Assembly: GCA_946499885.1 (NCBI GenBank)
Contig: CAMMTN010000003.1
Location: forward strand, 1 to 64,000
Direction: 5' to 3'
DNA length: 64,000 bases
Source of the DNA: an uncultured Clostridium sp.
GTDB taxonomy: Bacteria; Bacillota; Clostridia; TANB77; CAG-508
Shown here: positions 16,843-24,572 of the stretch, piece by piece
How positions within the stretch are numbered: position 1 is the stretch's first letter
How the letters are laid out: every line of letters starts with the position of its first letter
Position numbers and translations under genes: made by a program
The notes under the pieces: model-generated
Database searches by the model: none
Seen by the model: the letters and a program-made list of their open reading frames with translations, nothing else
What the model was told of the DNA's origin: nothing

Positions 16843-17991
16843 TTATTCACTCCATCTAAAACTATTAACCATATCTTCTGCAATATTATCTATATCATCT
16901 GACTTTTCAAAAATAGTTTTTTGAATTAATATATATTTATAATCTCCAACAATATAATATTGTGTTGTTTCTACTCCATCCGCTTCTATAATATTAAAAG
17001 TATATACAATATCTCCATTTTCTGTATTAGAACCATTGGCAGTTAATTTAACATTTTCATCTCCTCCTATCTGCATAGAAAGTTGATTTAATATTGCTTT
17101 CTTAAAATTTTCATGTTCTGCTTTTGCATATTTATTTTCCCCTGCATTTATTGAAATTTTTTCTTTTTGTTTATCTTCTTTTTTTACATAGAAAAATTTA
17201 CTGTTAGTTGAATGTTCTTCGCTTTCTATCCAGTTTTCTGGCAATTTATAACTCCCCAAATTTTTATTATATGTAACACTGCCATCACTTACTTCCTCTG
17301 TTAATTTGTCTAGTAGTTTATTATATTTATCAGATAAGTTTTCATTATAAAATACAATATTTTCTCCATCAATTTCCCAGTTATTTTTATTTTCTGATAA
17401 AAAATCAATTATATCTTCAGATTTGTTTAATAATTCAATTATATCATCTATTGAATTTTCTATAGTTTTATCCTGATTACTTTCCATATCTCCTACAAGT
17501 TCATCTCTATACCAATCTATATAATAACTATCTAATTCTTTATCAGTGATATATGACATTGCTTTCTCTGTAGTTAAAAATTCATTATATTCATTTTTAC
17601 AATTTTCCAATTCTTCCTTTGTAGTATTTATATATTCTTTAGTTTCTTTAAATTCTTTTCCATCTTTTTTATAATTTTCTACTGTTAAAATATTCGTAAT
17701 TTTTTCATCATTTAATAATTCAGCTATTTTAATACTAGTATTAAAACTATCTTTTAGATATGATTTAAATGCTTGTTCAACTATAGCATAATCTCCATTA
17801 GTTATTGTTGAATTAAGTTTTGCATTTATTTCGTCTATGTCAATATTATCAGAATTTACTAGAGTATTTATCTCATCTAATTCTAATAATAATTTTTCTT
17901 CCTGCAATAAATCTTTAGCGATAAAATATCCAAAAGTTGCTAATAGGATTACTAGAATAATAACTATACTAATTAAAACTTTCTTTTTCAT
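16843..17991 (-). CDS. Membrane-anchored extracytoplasmic protein of unknown function
   Basis: 382 residues from the ATG at 17989-17991, which has GGAGGG 8 nt upstream; a TTG at 18006 overlaps that site and was rejected. A KKK start and one hydrophobic segment (about 4-24) without a lipobox point to an N-terminal membrane anchor. The long helical, acidic middle is followed by a C-terminal beta-rich domain with GSYKLPENWIESEEHSTNSK and YYIVGDYKYILIQKTIFEKS, resembling PsbP/DUF-type lipoprotein domains. No family assigned. Confidence 0.55.
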   Translation of the reverse strand: MKKKVLISIVIILVILLATFGYFIAKDLLQEEKLLLELDEINTLVNSDNIDIDEINAKLNSTITNGDYAIVEQAFKSYLKDSFNTSIKIAELLNDEKITNILTVENYKKDGKEFKETKEYINTTKEELENCKNEYNEFLTTEKAMSYITDKELDSYYIDWYRDELVGDMESNQDKTIENSIDDIIELLNKSEDIIDFLSENKNNWEIDGENIVFYNENLSDKYNKLLDKLTEEVSDGSVTYNKNLGSYKLPENWIESEEHSTNSKFFYVKKEDKQKEKISINAGENKYAKAEHENFKKAILNQLSMQIGGDENVKLTANGSNTENGDIVYTFNIIEADGVETTQYYIVGDYKYILIQKTIFEKSDDIDNIAEDMVNSFRWSE

Positions 17992-18019
17992 AAAACATCC
18001 CTCCAAATTTTCTTTTTAT

Positions 18020-18070
18020 ATATTATCATAAAAAGAAAAATTACTCTATACTTTTTTGTATAAAGTAATT
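18020..18070 (-). terminator. Terminator-plus-promoter spacer element, copy 4
   Basis: On the minus strand AATTACTTTATAC, a loop of A residues and GTATAGAGTAATT form a hairpin, then TTTCTTTTTATGATAATATA. Nearly the same sequence as the copy at 9149. Confidence 0.7.
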
Positions 18071-18113
18071 GAAAAATTGTAAGTTGTTGCTGATATGTTC
18101 ATCTTAAAACATT

Positions 18114-18836
18114 TTAGTTATGCTTAAAATACTCTTCAATTATATATAATAACTTATTTTTGTTCTCGTTAAATTGACATTTTCTATGTCCATTAGCTCC
18201 TGATGGATGCGGAAATCCTAATAAACATTGTTTTTCTTGTATTATATTTTCTTTTATCATTTGTAGCAATATTTCTTCTACAGCTTTCCCTAACGGTATG
18301 ATTAATGCATTTGATAAATACTCTACTTCTTTATAAAAATATTTTTTTGCATAATTATATAATACTTCATTATCCATTATTTTAGGATTAGAGCCTGTAT
18401 AATTTTTATTATTTATGAAAACAGGATACGGAATTATTGAAGTAGTATGAAGTAAATAATCTTTATCTTCAAACAATTCATTACAGGATTCTATATTTAG
18501 TTTTTTATTAAGTCCTAACTCATCTAACATCTCTATAAGATTTTTTCTCATACTTCCTGCAAATCTAGAATTTCTTTTACATTCTTTTTTTATTTGTTCT
18601 GTTTTTGAATTATTTAGTAGTTCTTTTTGTGCTGTTTTATATGCAATACTAGTTTGTGTCCAACCTGGTGTTATTCCTACTATAAATATTTTTGCTTTAT
18701 CATTAATTATTTCATTATGTGGTGCATAATATATTTTCATATTCTCCTTATTATACAGTTCAAATTTTTCAATTAATATATCTTCTTTATTAAATCTATC
18801 TAATTTTTGTATTTCACTACAATATTTTTCAAACAT
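18114..18836 (-). CDS. Uracil-DNA glycosylase-superfamily-like protein
   Basis: 240 residues. Two motifs suggest the UDG fold: IFIVGITPGWTQTSIAY (residues 51-67, the position of the water-activating G(Q/E)xPG loop) and LLGFPHPSGANGHRKC (the leucine-loop HPSP equivalent). Members of the accessory branch of this superfamily often have unknown substrates. It is followed downstream on the minus strand by the spacer element. No partner gene obvious. DNA-repair activity is an inference from fold only. Confidence 0.6.
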   Translation of the reverse strand: MFEKYCSEIQKLDRFNKEDILIEKFELYNKENMKIYYAPHNEIINDKAKIFIVGITPGWTQTSIAYKTAQKELLNNSKTEQIKKECKRNSRFAGSMRKNLIEMLDELGLNKKLNIESCNELFEDKDYLLHTTSIIPYPVFINNKNYTGSNPKIMDNEVLYNYAKKYFYKEVEYLSNALIIPLGKAVEEILLQMIKENIIQEKQCLLGFPHPSGANGHRKCQFNENKNKLLYIIEEYFKHN

Positions 18837-18862
18837 ACCTTTTTCTCCTTACAACTTACTAT

Positions 18863-19255
18863 TTATCTTAATATAGCAGCAACAATAACTAAAATTACAA
18901 CTATAGCCATAAAATAAATATAGAATTTAAAAAATCTCTTTCTTATCTTGTTATATTTTTTTACTTCTTCATCATTTTCATTGTCGCTAACATTTGTTAA
19001 TTCTTCTATATCTTTAATATCTAAGGAATTTGGATTTTCAAACTCTTCTATATATTTCTTTACCTTTTCTTCATATTCTTCTGGTATAAATATTTTTAAT
19101 CTTTCCATATATTTAGGAATTCTAATACCTACCCAATATTCCTCAATTTTAGTTTTATAAGGTATATTATCCTTTTGTAAAATTTCTTCTAACCATACAG
19201 ATGTATTTATTTTGTAATTATCTACTTCATAAATTTTTATCCATTTTTCTTCCAT
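18863..19255 (-). CDS. DUF2007-like protein with C-terminal membrane helix
   Basis: 130 residues. The first 70 residues (WIKIYEVDNYKINTSVWLEE then VGIRIPKYMERLKIFIPEEY) have the strand-helix-strand layout of DUF2007/PII-like signal domains. An acidic linker follows, and one hydrophobic segment (about 109-128) ends the chain as a tail anchor. Function unknown. Confidence 0.5.
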   Translation of the reverse strand: MEEKWIKIYEVDNYKINTSVWLEEILQKDNIPYKTKIEEYWVGIRIPKYMERLKIFIPEEYEEKVKKYIEEFENPNSLDIKDIEELTNVSDNENDEEVKKYNKIRKRFFKFYIYFMAIVVILVIVAAILR

Positions 19256-19302
19256 AACTTATCCCCCTATATTATCTATTTATTATAAAATCTAAAAATT
19301 AA

Positions 19303-19626
19303 TTATTTTATACATTCTAAATATGATATTTCTTTTCTTTTTTCTTTTGCATATTCTATTTCTGACTTTGTACTTTCTCCAATATATCCACCAAGATTAA
19401 TTACATAAATTTCATCTGACATATCAATTTTTTGTCTATGCATTTCATCTAACATCTTTTTAGTTTTCTCATTTATCTCTTCTTTTTTTATATTATAAAA
19501 AAAATTAGGTGTAAAAACAATATTTCCTTCTAATGTTAATCTCTCTTGTACCTTAATGAATTCATTTTTAAATTTTATTGAACCACATAAAGTTATTATA
19601 TTATATTTATTTTTAACAGTACTCAT
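19303..19626 (-). CDS. DUF4406/deoxyribosyltransferase-fold protein, copy 2
   Basis: 107 residues, about nine in ten identical to the copy at 8783-9103, with the CGS loop and IGESTKSEIEYA motif conserved. Here it directly follows the second CDF gene (downstream on the minus strand) instead of sitting after copA. This shows that the copper genes copA and copZ are what distinguishes the two blocks. Confidence 0.7.
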   Translation of the reverse strand: MSTVKNKYNIITLCGSIKFKNEFIKVQERLTLEGNIVFTPNFFYNIKKEEINEKTKKMLDEMHRQKIDMSDEIYVINLGGYIGESTKSEIEYAKEKRKEISYLECIK

Positions 19627-19673
19627 TTTTTATTCCTCCATGAGTTATTAAATTATAACTTATTATTACTTAT

Positions 19674-20564
19674 CTAATGATGATGGTGATTATGTCCTTC
19701 ACTATTAACTTTAATTTCGCACTCTTTTTCATCGCAATTATCATTTTTATCTTCTATTTCTATTGTTGTATGAGAGATACCAAATTCATTCATCTCTTCT
19801 CTTATTTTATTTTTTAATTTTTTTATATTTTTATCTTCAGTTACAATATGCATTGTTGAAAAATTAGTAACTCCATCCATACTCCAAATATGAATGTGAT
19901 GAACATCTACAATTTCTTTTATTTCTAATAAATGCTTTTTTATTTCTTCTATAGATACATTTTTAGGTGTCTTCTCTAAAAATAAATCTAAAATTTCTTT
20001 TAAATTTTTAAATGCATTAACAAGAATAAATATTGCTATTCCTATAGACATAATTGAATCTATTAATGAAATATCCGTAAATTTCATTAATATAGAACCT
20101 ATTAGAACTACAATCCAGCCTAGCACGTCTTCTAGCATATGCAAATTTACTGCTTTTTGATTTATTGAATCTCCATCTCTTGTAAAATATGCAGCAAGAA
20201 AATTAATAACTACTCCTAATATTGCAAATATAATCATTCCATTATAATTTATTGTTTCAGGATTTAAGATTCTATTTATTCCACCTAATATTACAAATAT
20301 AGAACCTACTGTTAAAACAATTGTTGTAATTAATGCTCCTAAAACTGAATATCTAGCATAACCATAAGTATATTTTTCATCTGGTTTCTTTTTACTTATC
20401 TTTTCCAATACTAATGATATTCCAATACTTAATGCATCTCCAAAATCATGAACTGCATCAGACATTATTGATATACTGTTTGTGAATATTCCTCCTATTA
20501 ATTCAAATATTGAAAAAGATATATTTAAAATAAATGCAATTAAAATATTTTTTTGTGTTTTCAT
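19674..20564 (-). CDS. Cation diffusion facilitator metal transporter, copy 2
   Basis: 296 residues from the ATG at 20562-20564 behind GGTGAT, the same leader as csoR. Metal-site motifs (HDFGDAL, NLHMLEDVLGW) and the C-terminal domain match copy 1. The tail is GHNHHHH instead of six histidines. No CsoR, CopZ or CopA gene accompanies it. The promoter keeps the copper-operon skeleton but lacks the CsoR site, so expression is probably no longer copper-controlled. DNA 19780-20138 is identical to 11823-12181; outside that tract synonymous changes are frequent. Confidence 0.85.
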   Translation of the reverse strand: MKTQKNILIAFILNISFSIFELIGGIFTNSISIMSDAVHDFGDALSIGISLVLEKISKKKPDEKYTYGYARYSVLGALITTIVLTVGSIFVILGGINRILNPETINYNGMIIFAILGVVINFLAAYFTRDGDSINQKAVNLHMLEDVLGWIVVLIGSILMKFTDISLIDSIMSIGIAIFILVNAFKNLKEILDLFLEKTPKNVSIEEIKKHLLEIKEIVDVHHIHIWSMDGVTNFSTMHIVTEDKNIKKLKNKIREEMNEFGISHTTIEIEDKNDNCDEKECEIKVNSEGHNHHHH

Positions 20565-20580
20565 TTTTATCACCATTGAT

Positions 20581-20609
20581 ATTATATAACGCTATTTATT
20601 TTTTGTAAA
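20581..20609 (-). promoter_or_regulatory. Sigma-A promoter of CDF copy 2, operator lost
   Basis: TTTACA (20604-20609), 17-bp spacer, TATAAT (20581-20586) on the minus strand, then GGTGATAAAAATG as at csoR. The spacer is AAAAATAAATAGCGTTA, without the ATACC/GGTAT dyad of the copper promoter. Confidence 0.7.
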
Positions 20610-20741
20610 GAACAAAGCGACCTTGGTCGCCCTTTGTTCATTATCATCCTCGATTAATTTTAAGTGCTCAGTCAATTCAGTTTTTTCATCTGTTATAGTT
20701 CCATCCAAATTATATATGTAATTTGGATTATGTGTAGCCAT
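20592..20741 (-). pseudogene. Short hydrophilic frame, probably a gene remnant
   Basis: 49 codons: MATHNPNYIYNLDGTITDEK, then a TELTEHLKLIEDDNEQ segment, ending FFTKNK. It has no Shine-Dalgarno site, begins 7 bp after the glucosyltransferase-like stop, and its end contains the -35 of the CDF promoter. Codon use looks protein-like, so it may be the tail of a lost gene. The hairpin at 20610-20639 lies inside it. Confidence 0.3.
20610..20639 (-). terminator. GC-rich hairpin upstream of the CDF copy 2 promoter
   Basis: GAACAAAGCGACC pairs with GGTCGCCCTTTGTTC around TT, with a 2-nt bulge. It stands between the glucosyltransferase-like gene and the CDF promoter and could insulate them. Confidence 0.55.
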
Positions 20742-20748
20742 AAATATT

Positions 20749-22320
20749 CTAACTTAATTTTACAACAACTGTATTATTTATCACTTCTATACTATCCTTT
20801 TCAGGATAACATTTCATATTTTTAAATTCTTCTGTTTCTAATATTTCTTCGCTTTCCGCTTCACTTACTAAATTTAGATTAACTCCTACATATTCATAGA
20901 ATATCTTATTCCAACTATCTAAGTTGCCCCACCAAATTGTAGGACTATCTGATATAAAGCCCCAAGTTCTATTATATATTTTCTTTGCCTCTAAATTTGT
21001 ATTATTCCTATCTAAATATGAATTACCCTCTAATCCACCTGTAATTAAAACAGGCATATTAGCTTCAAATTCATCTAATTGCTCAATTTGTGTGGTTATT
21101 CTTAAAGCCAGATTTTCAGTTTGATTCTGCATTGATTTTATAGCAATATATGATGCATTATCTTGCCAAGTATAATTCCATATAATTACTAAGCTACAAA
21201 TTGCTACAATATATTTAGAAATTTTTGATATATTAGATTTTGGCATTATCTCTAGAATTTTAAAAAATATTGGAAAAATATATATCATTGAGCATGCCAT
21301 AAGTATATGTATATCTACACTTGGAACTATTATTTCTATTATTCCAAAACATATTGGTAAAACTACTATGAAGATCAATATTAATATTGTATTTGTTACT
21401 TTTTCATACACTTTATTTTTTATTATAATATATATAAGTGAAATTAACATTACCAAAAATATAACTATATATATTAAGTTTGTATGCCATATTGTATTTG
21501 GAAGCATTATATCATTAAAATAGTAATTAAAAAAACTTTTGTATGCTTCTGGTAATAATTTAGGTAAACTTAATAATGTTCCTAACCCTATTGTATCTGC
21601 TCCTGAATAATCACTTACCTGCAAATTTTTAGCAAGCAAGGTTATATGTGATAAAATATAAAATAAAATTATACCTATTATCCCTGTAATTATGTACTTT
21701 AATATATTTATAAATATTTGTTTTTTATCTTTTTTATTTAATGCATCTATTATAAGTGTAGCAATAGCTGATACCATTGTTACTGATAAATAAGTTTGAT
21801 ACATTCCCATAGCTAAAGCTAATGATAGACCACTTACTAATACTATCCATTTTTTATTTTCATATTTTTTTATTAAGAAAACAGATAAGGTTGCTAAAAG
21901 TAATCCTAGTACGTATGCATCTGAGCAATAAAAAAATGTTAATGTTGCAGATATATTTGGTGCTACCACAAATAATACTGCAGTAAGATATCTTAAGTAT
22001 TTATTATTTATTTTAAGTGTTTCTATTACTAAAATTACTGTTATTCCTAACATCACACTACTTATTAGTGTTGCTAATACAGGAGATACTATATTTCCTT
22101 TAATTGCTTGAATAAAATCCAATCCAAATCTTAATAGCATAGCTTCCCATATATCTGCCTGGTGATACATACTATTTATTAAAGTATCCGGTCCTGTTAT
22201 CATTAAAGCATAAAGCTGAAAATGTACTAGAATAGAAGTTACAATGGTTATTAAAAAAATTTTTATGTTTTCCTTGTTAACTATATTATTTTGCTTAAAT
22301 AATTTGCTTATTTCTAACAC
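20749..22320 (-). CDS. GtrII-like glucosyltransferase membrane protein
   Basis: 523 residues with about ten membrane helices between 20 and 400 and a C-terminal soluble part ending TVVVKLS. The N-terminal region, with ITGPDTLINSMYHQADIWEA and RFGLDFIQAIKGNIVSPVLA, fits the GtrII glucosyltransferase family (GT-C fold), whose DT/D pair early after helix 1 is catalytic. Such proteins modify surface polysaccharide using lipid-linked glucose. No GtrA/GtrB partner is beside it. The spacer element copy 5 lies just upstream of its start, which has GGAGAAATG-type initiation. Confidence 0.7.
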   Translation of the reverse strand: MLEISKLFKQNNIVNKENIKIFLITIVTSILVHFQLYALMITGPDTLINSMYHQADIWEAMLLRFGLDFIQAIKGNIVSPVLATLISSVMLGITVILVIETLKINNKYLRYLTAVLFVVAPNISATLTFFYCSDAYVLGLLLATLSVFLIKKYENKKWIVLVSGLSLALAMGMYQTYLSVTMVSAIATLIIDALNKKDKKQIFINILKYIITGIIGIILFYILSHITLLAKNLQVSDYSGADTIGLGTLLSLPKLLPEAYKSFFNYYFNDIMLPNTIWHTNLIYIVIFLVMLISLIYIIIKNKVYEKVTNTILILIFIVVLPICFGIIEIIVPSVDIHILMACSMIYIFPIFFKILEIMPKSNISKISKYIVAICSLVIIWNYTWQDNASYIAIKSMQNQTENLALRITTQIEQLDEFEANMPVLITGGLEGNSYLDRNNTNLEAKKIYNRTWGFISDSPTIWWGNLDSWNKIFYEYVGVNLNLVSEAESEEILETEEFKNMKCYPEKDSIEVINNTVVVKLS

Positions 22321-22352
22321 TTACATTTCTCCTTTTTTCTATTATTTTCCAT

Positions 22353-22416
22353 TACTATACCATAAAAAAGAAAATTATTCTATACTTTTATGGTATAAAA
22401 TAATTTTCTTTTTATT
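22353..22416 (-). terminator. Terminator-plus-promoter spacer element, copy 5
   Basis: On the minus strand AAAATTATTTTATAC, a 7-nt loop and GTATAGAATAATTTT form a hairpin followed by CTTTTTTATGGTATAG, an extended -10-like end 25 bp before the GtrII-like start. Related to copies at 9149 and 18020. Confidence 0.65.
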
Positions 22417-22420
22417 GAGT

Positions 22421-22661
22421 TCTCCTATATTGTATTATGTATTAAGAAATTATATTTACTTGCATGCCTTAATTTATCTGTCATATTTTACAACTTAATA
22501 CATTTTCGTTATAAATAATAATTTTTTCATAATAAATTCACTCCATCTTTTATGGTATGAATTTATTATGTATTATGTAACCAATATATAGTAAATAAGT
22601 TTTATTAATATTCTATAAATTTTAAGGCTTTAGTATTCATACATGATGTTAATTATTAATT
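22421..22661. other. Gene-free AT-rich stretch
   Basis: Apart from the inverted repeat at 22528-22570, I see no coding frame or known RNA here. Together with the flanking promoter it forms a gap of about 450 bp between divergent genes. Confidence 0.4.
22528..22570. terminator. 13-bp perfect inverted repeat
   Basis: CATAATAAATTCA (22528-22540) and TGAATTTATTATG (22558-22570) with a 17-nt loop. Could be an operator for the downstream promoter or an old terminator. Confidence 0.4.
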
Positions 22662-22690
22662 TTGACATAACAAATATAATATTGTATAAT
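22662..22690 (+). promoter_or_regulatory. Consensus sigma-A promoter of the orphan gene
   Basis: TTGACA (22662-22667), exactly 17 bp, TATAAT (22685-22690). It is 88 bp before the ATG at 22779 and is the closest match to consensus that I found in the window. Confidence 0.75.
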
Positions 22691-22778
22691 TATATTATAT
22701 TCATATAATTTTTTGAGTGTCCACAAACAAGCATATTTTACGCAAATCCTCAATAAGAGATAAAGGAGATTTTACAAC

Positions 22779-23345
22779 ATGCATGAACAAAATAATATCT
22801 ACTTTGCAGGAACAACCCGAGATAATCAGAACATTTTTTATACAGAAAAGGGGGTTAAACGGTTCACTGATGAACAAAAAAAACTCATTGCAGAGGCCTT
22901 ACCTCACATTACGTATAAATACTTTCCATTGATATATACGTTTTCTTTTAATCGGCTTGTTGGCATAACCTCTCTAGTAGAAGTTGAAGACGATAAAAAA
23001 GATTGTATGTTTTGGGTTTATCGCAAATCAAAAACTAAATGGAAAGTTCCAGCATTTTTTAGTACTTCTCCCATTTCTCCCAGATGGACGACTTATATGA
23101 CTATGATTTTTCAGCGTCGTGGAGAGAAAATCTTTGTAGTTACCTGTTATTTTGGTAAGAGAGTTCCACCCCTTCCTTGTAATCCCATTGCTCGTGTACG
23201 AGGTAATGCTTTTGTGGAAAGTTGTCAAGAATTTTGGCGAAATCATGCTTTGATTATCAACCCGAATGATATTGATATTGAAAGGACGCTTGAGACTTTG
23301 AATGCCGAAGAATCTGCACGATTTCTTAATCTCATCAATGCATGA
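22779..23345 (+). CDS. Orphan protein of unknown function, foreign composition
   Basis: 188 residues, with AAAGGAG 9 nt before the ATG, a consensus promoter and its own terminator. Base and codon use differ from all neighbours: GC-rich codons, CGT/CGA/CGG arginines and balanced third positions. Visible features include a beta-rich core (CMFWVYRKSKTKWKVPAFFS), YMTMIFQRRGEKIFVVTCYF and a proline-rich RVPPLPCNPIARVRG turn. No signal peptide or membrane helix. I do not recognise the family. A recently acquired single-gene cassette is the likeliest explanation. The small genes at 24293 and 60500 look similar in style. Confidence 0.75.
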   Translation: MHEQNNIYFAGTTRDNQNIFYTEKGVKRFTDEQKKLIAEALPHITYKYFPLIYTFSFNRLVGITSLVEVEDDKKDCMFWVYRKSKTKWKVPAFFSTSPISPRWTTYMTMIFQRRGEKIFVVTCYFGKRVPPLPCNPIARVRGNAFVESCQEFWRNHALIINPNDIDIERTLETLNAEESARFLNLINA

Positions 23346-23353
23346 TTTACTAT

Positions 23354-23376
23354 AGCCCTAGGTGATTCCTAGGGCT
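23354..23376 (+). terminator. Terminator of the orphan gene
   Basis: AGCCCTAGG (23354-23362) pairs with CCTAGGGCT (23368-23376), loop TGATT, followed by TATTTTTTTG. Confidence 0.9.
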
Positions 23377-23466
23377 TATTTTTTTGTATATAAATATTTA
23401 GGTTGTCTTGTATTATAATTATTTTCAAAGATTATTCGTAAGTGTATTTATTTTACATCTCTGTAT

Positions 23467-24243
23467 TTATCCTAACGCAATATCTAAAATCATCATGATA
23501 ATAAATCCTATTGCTACACCTATTGTTCCTATATTAGAATGTTCTCCAACCTGAGATTGTGGTATTAATTCTTCCACTACAACGTATATCATCGCACCTG
23601 CTGCAAATGACAACAAATATGGAAGGATGTGTACTACTGCTGTTGTTAAAAGAATAGTTATTATTGCTGAAATTGGCTCTACTATACCTGATAATGTTCC
23701 GTATAAAAATGCTTTTGATTTAGACATTCCTTCGCTTTTAAGAGGCATAGATATTATTGCACCTTCTGGAAAGTTTTGGATTGCTATACCTATTGTTAGT
23801 GAAATAGCTCCTGTTGATGTCATTCCAATATGTCCTAATAATGCTCCTGCAATTGTTACACCTACTGCCATTCCTTCTGGTATATTGTGAAGAGTTACAG
23901 CAAAAACCATCATTGTAGTTTTTTTGAATTTTGCTTTTATTCCTTCTGGTTTATCACTCTTAAAATGTAAATGTGGTATAAAATTATCTAAGGCTAACAA
24001 AAATAATATTCCTAATAAAAATCCTATTGTTGCAGGTAGCCATTTTACAATATTTTGCTCTTCTGCCATATATATTGATGGTATCATTAAAGACCAAACA
24101 GATGCGGCCATCATAACTCCTGCTGCAAATCCTAAAAGTAATTTTTCTATTTTAATATTTATTTTGTTTTTCATTAGAAAAACCATACTTGCTCCTAAAG
24201 TTGTTCCTATAAAAGGAATTAATAAAGCTATTACTATTTGCAT
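23467..24243 (-). CDS. ZIP-family divalent metal transporter
   Basis: 258 residues, eight predicted helices. Helix 4 carries VTLHNIPEGMAVGVTIAGAL and helix 5 has TIGIAIQNFPEGAIISMPLK. These paired (H/Q)N.PEG motifs form the binuclear metal site of ZIP proteins. A histidine-bearing loop (PHLHFKSDKPEG) sits between helices 3 and 4. Related bacterial proteins import Zn, Fe or Mn. It lies apart from the CDF genes and has no visible metal-regulator site. The start has AAAGAAG-type Shine-Dalgarno. Confidence 0.9.
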   Translation of the reverse strand: MQIVIALLIPFIGTTLGASMVFLMKNKINIKIEKLLLGFAAGVMMAASVWSLMIPSIYMAEEQNIVKWLPATIGFLLGILFLLALDNFIPHLHFKSDKPEGIKAKFKKTTMMVFAVTLHNIPEGMAVGVTIAGALLGHIGMTSTGAISLTIGIAIQNFPEGAIISMPLKSEGMSKSKAFLYGTLSGIVEPISAIITILLTTAVVHILPYLLSFAAGAMIYVVVEELIPQSQVGEHSNIGTIGVAIGFIIMMILDIALG

Positions 24244-24292
24244 TTTCTCACTTCTTTCTATTTAACAATGGAGTTATTTCTTCCTACAGTGA

Positions 24293-24469
24293 TTATTTCA
24301 TCAGTACTTTTACCTGAATAAGTTCACCTTTTTCGGTGAACCCATGCAGAAAAACTGGAACTGTAATATGACTTTTACCTCCGTTTATTGTAGGAGCTGT
24401 CCGAATGATTTCGTGCCCTACCAGCTTTCTCAGCCGCTTGTTTATAATTCTCTTGATGCTTTTTTTCAT
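24293..24469 (-). CDS. Small basic protein of foreign composition
   Basis: 58 residues: MKKSIKRIINKRLRKLVGHE, then a SHITVPVFLHGFTEKGEL stretch, ending VKVLMK. GAGGTG lies 7 nt before the ATG. The frame has balanced base composition and two in-frame CGG arginine codons, unlike the AT-rich neighbours. A basic helix followed by a beta-rich part could be nucleic-acid binding, but I recognise no family. It occupies the spacer between the ZIP gene and the membrane protein at 24573, on the same strand. Confidence 0.6.
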   Translation of the reverse strand: MKKSIKRIINKRLRKLVGHEIIRTAPTINGGKSHITVPVFLHGFTEKGELIQVKVLMK

Positions 24470-24572
24470 GGTTTAACACCTCATTTAAAAATCAGTTTTT
24501 ACTAGAACTAATTCTATTATACTGTAAATTTACATAATCGTCAAATAAGTTTTACCTACATTTTTGAATGCT

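Noticed and set aside
22717..22932. 71-codon plus-strand frame overlapping the start of the orphan gene
   Set aside because: It lacks a ribosome site and overlaps the well-supported frame at 22779, which has a promoter, AAAGGAG and a terminator.
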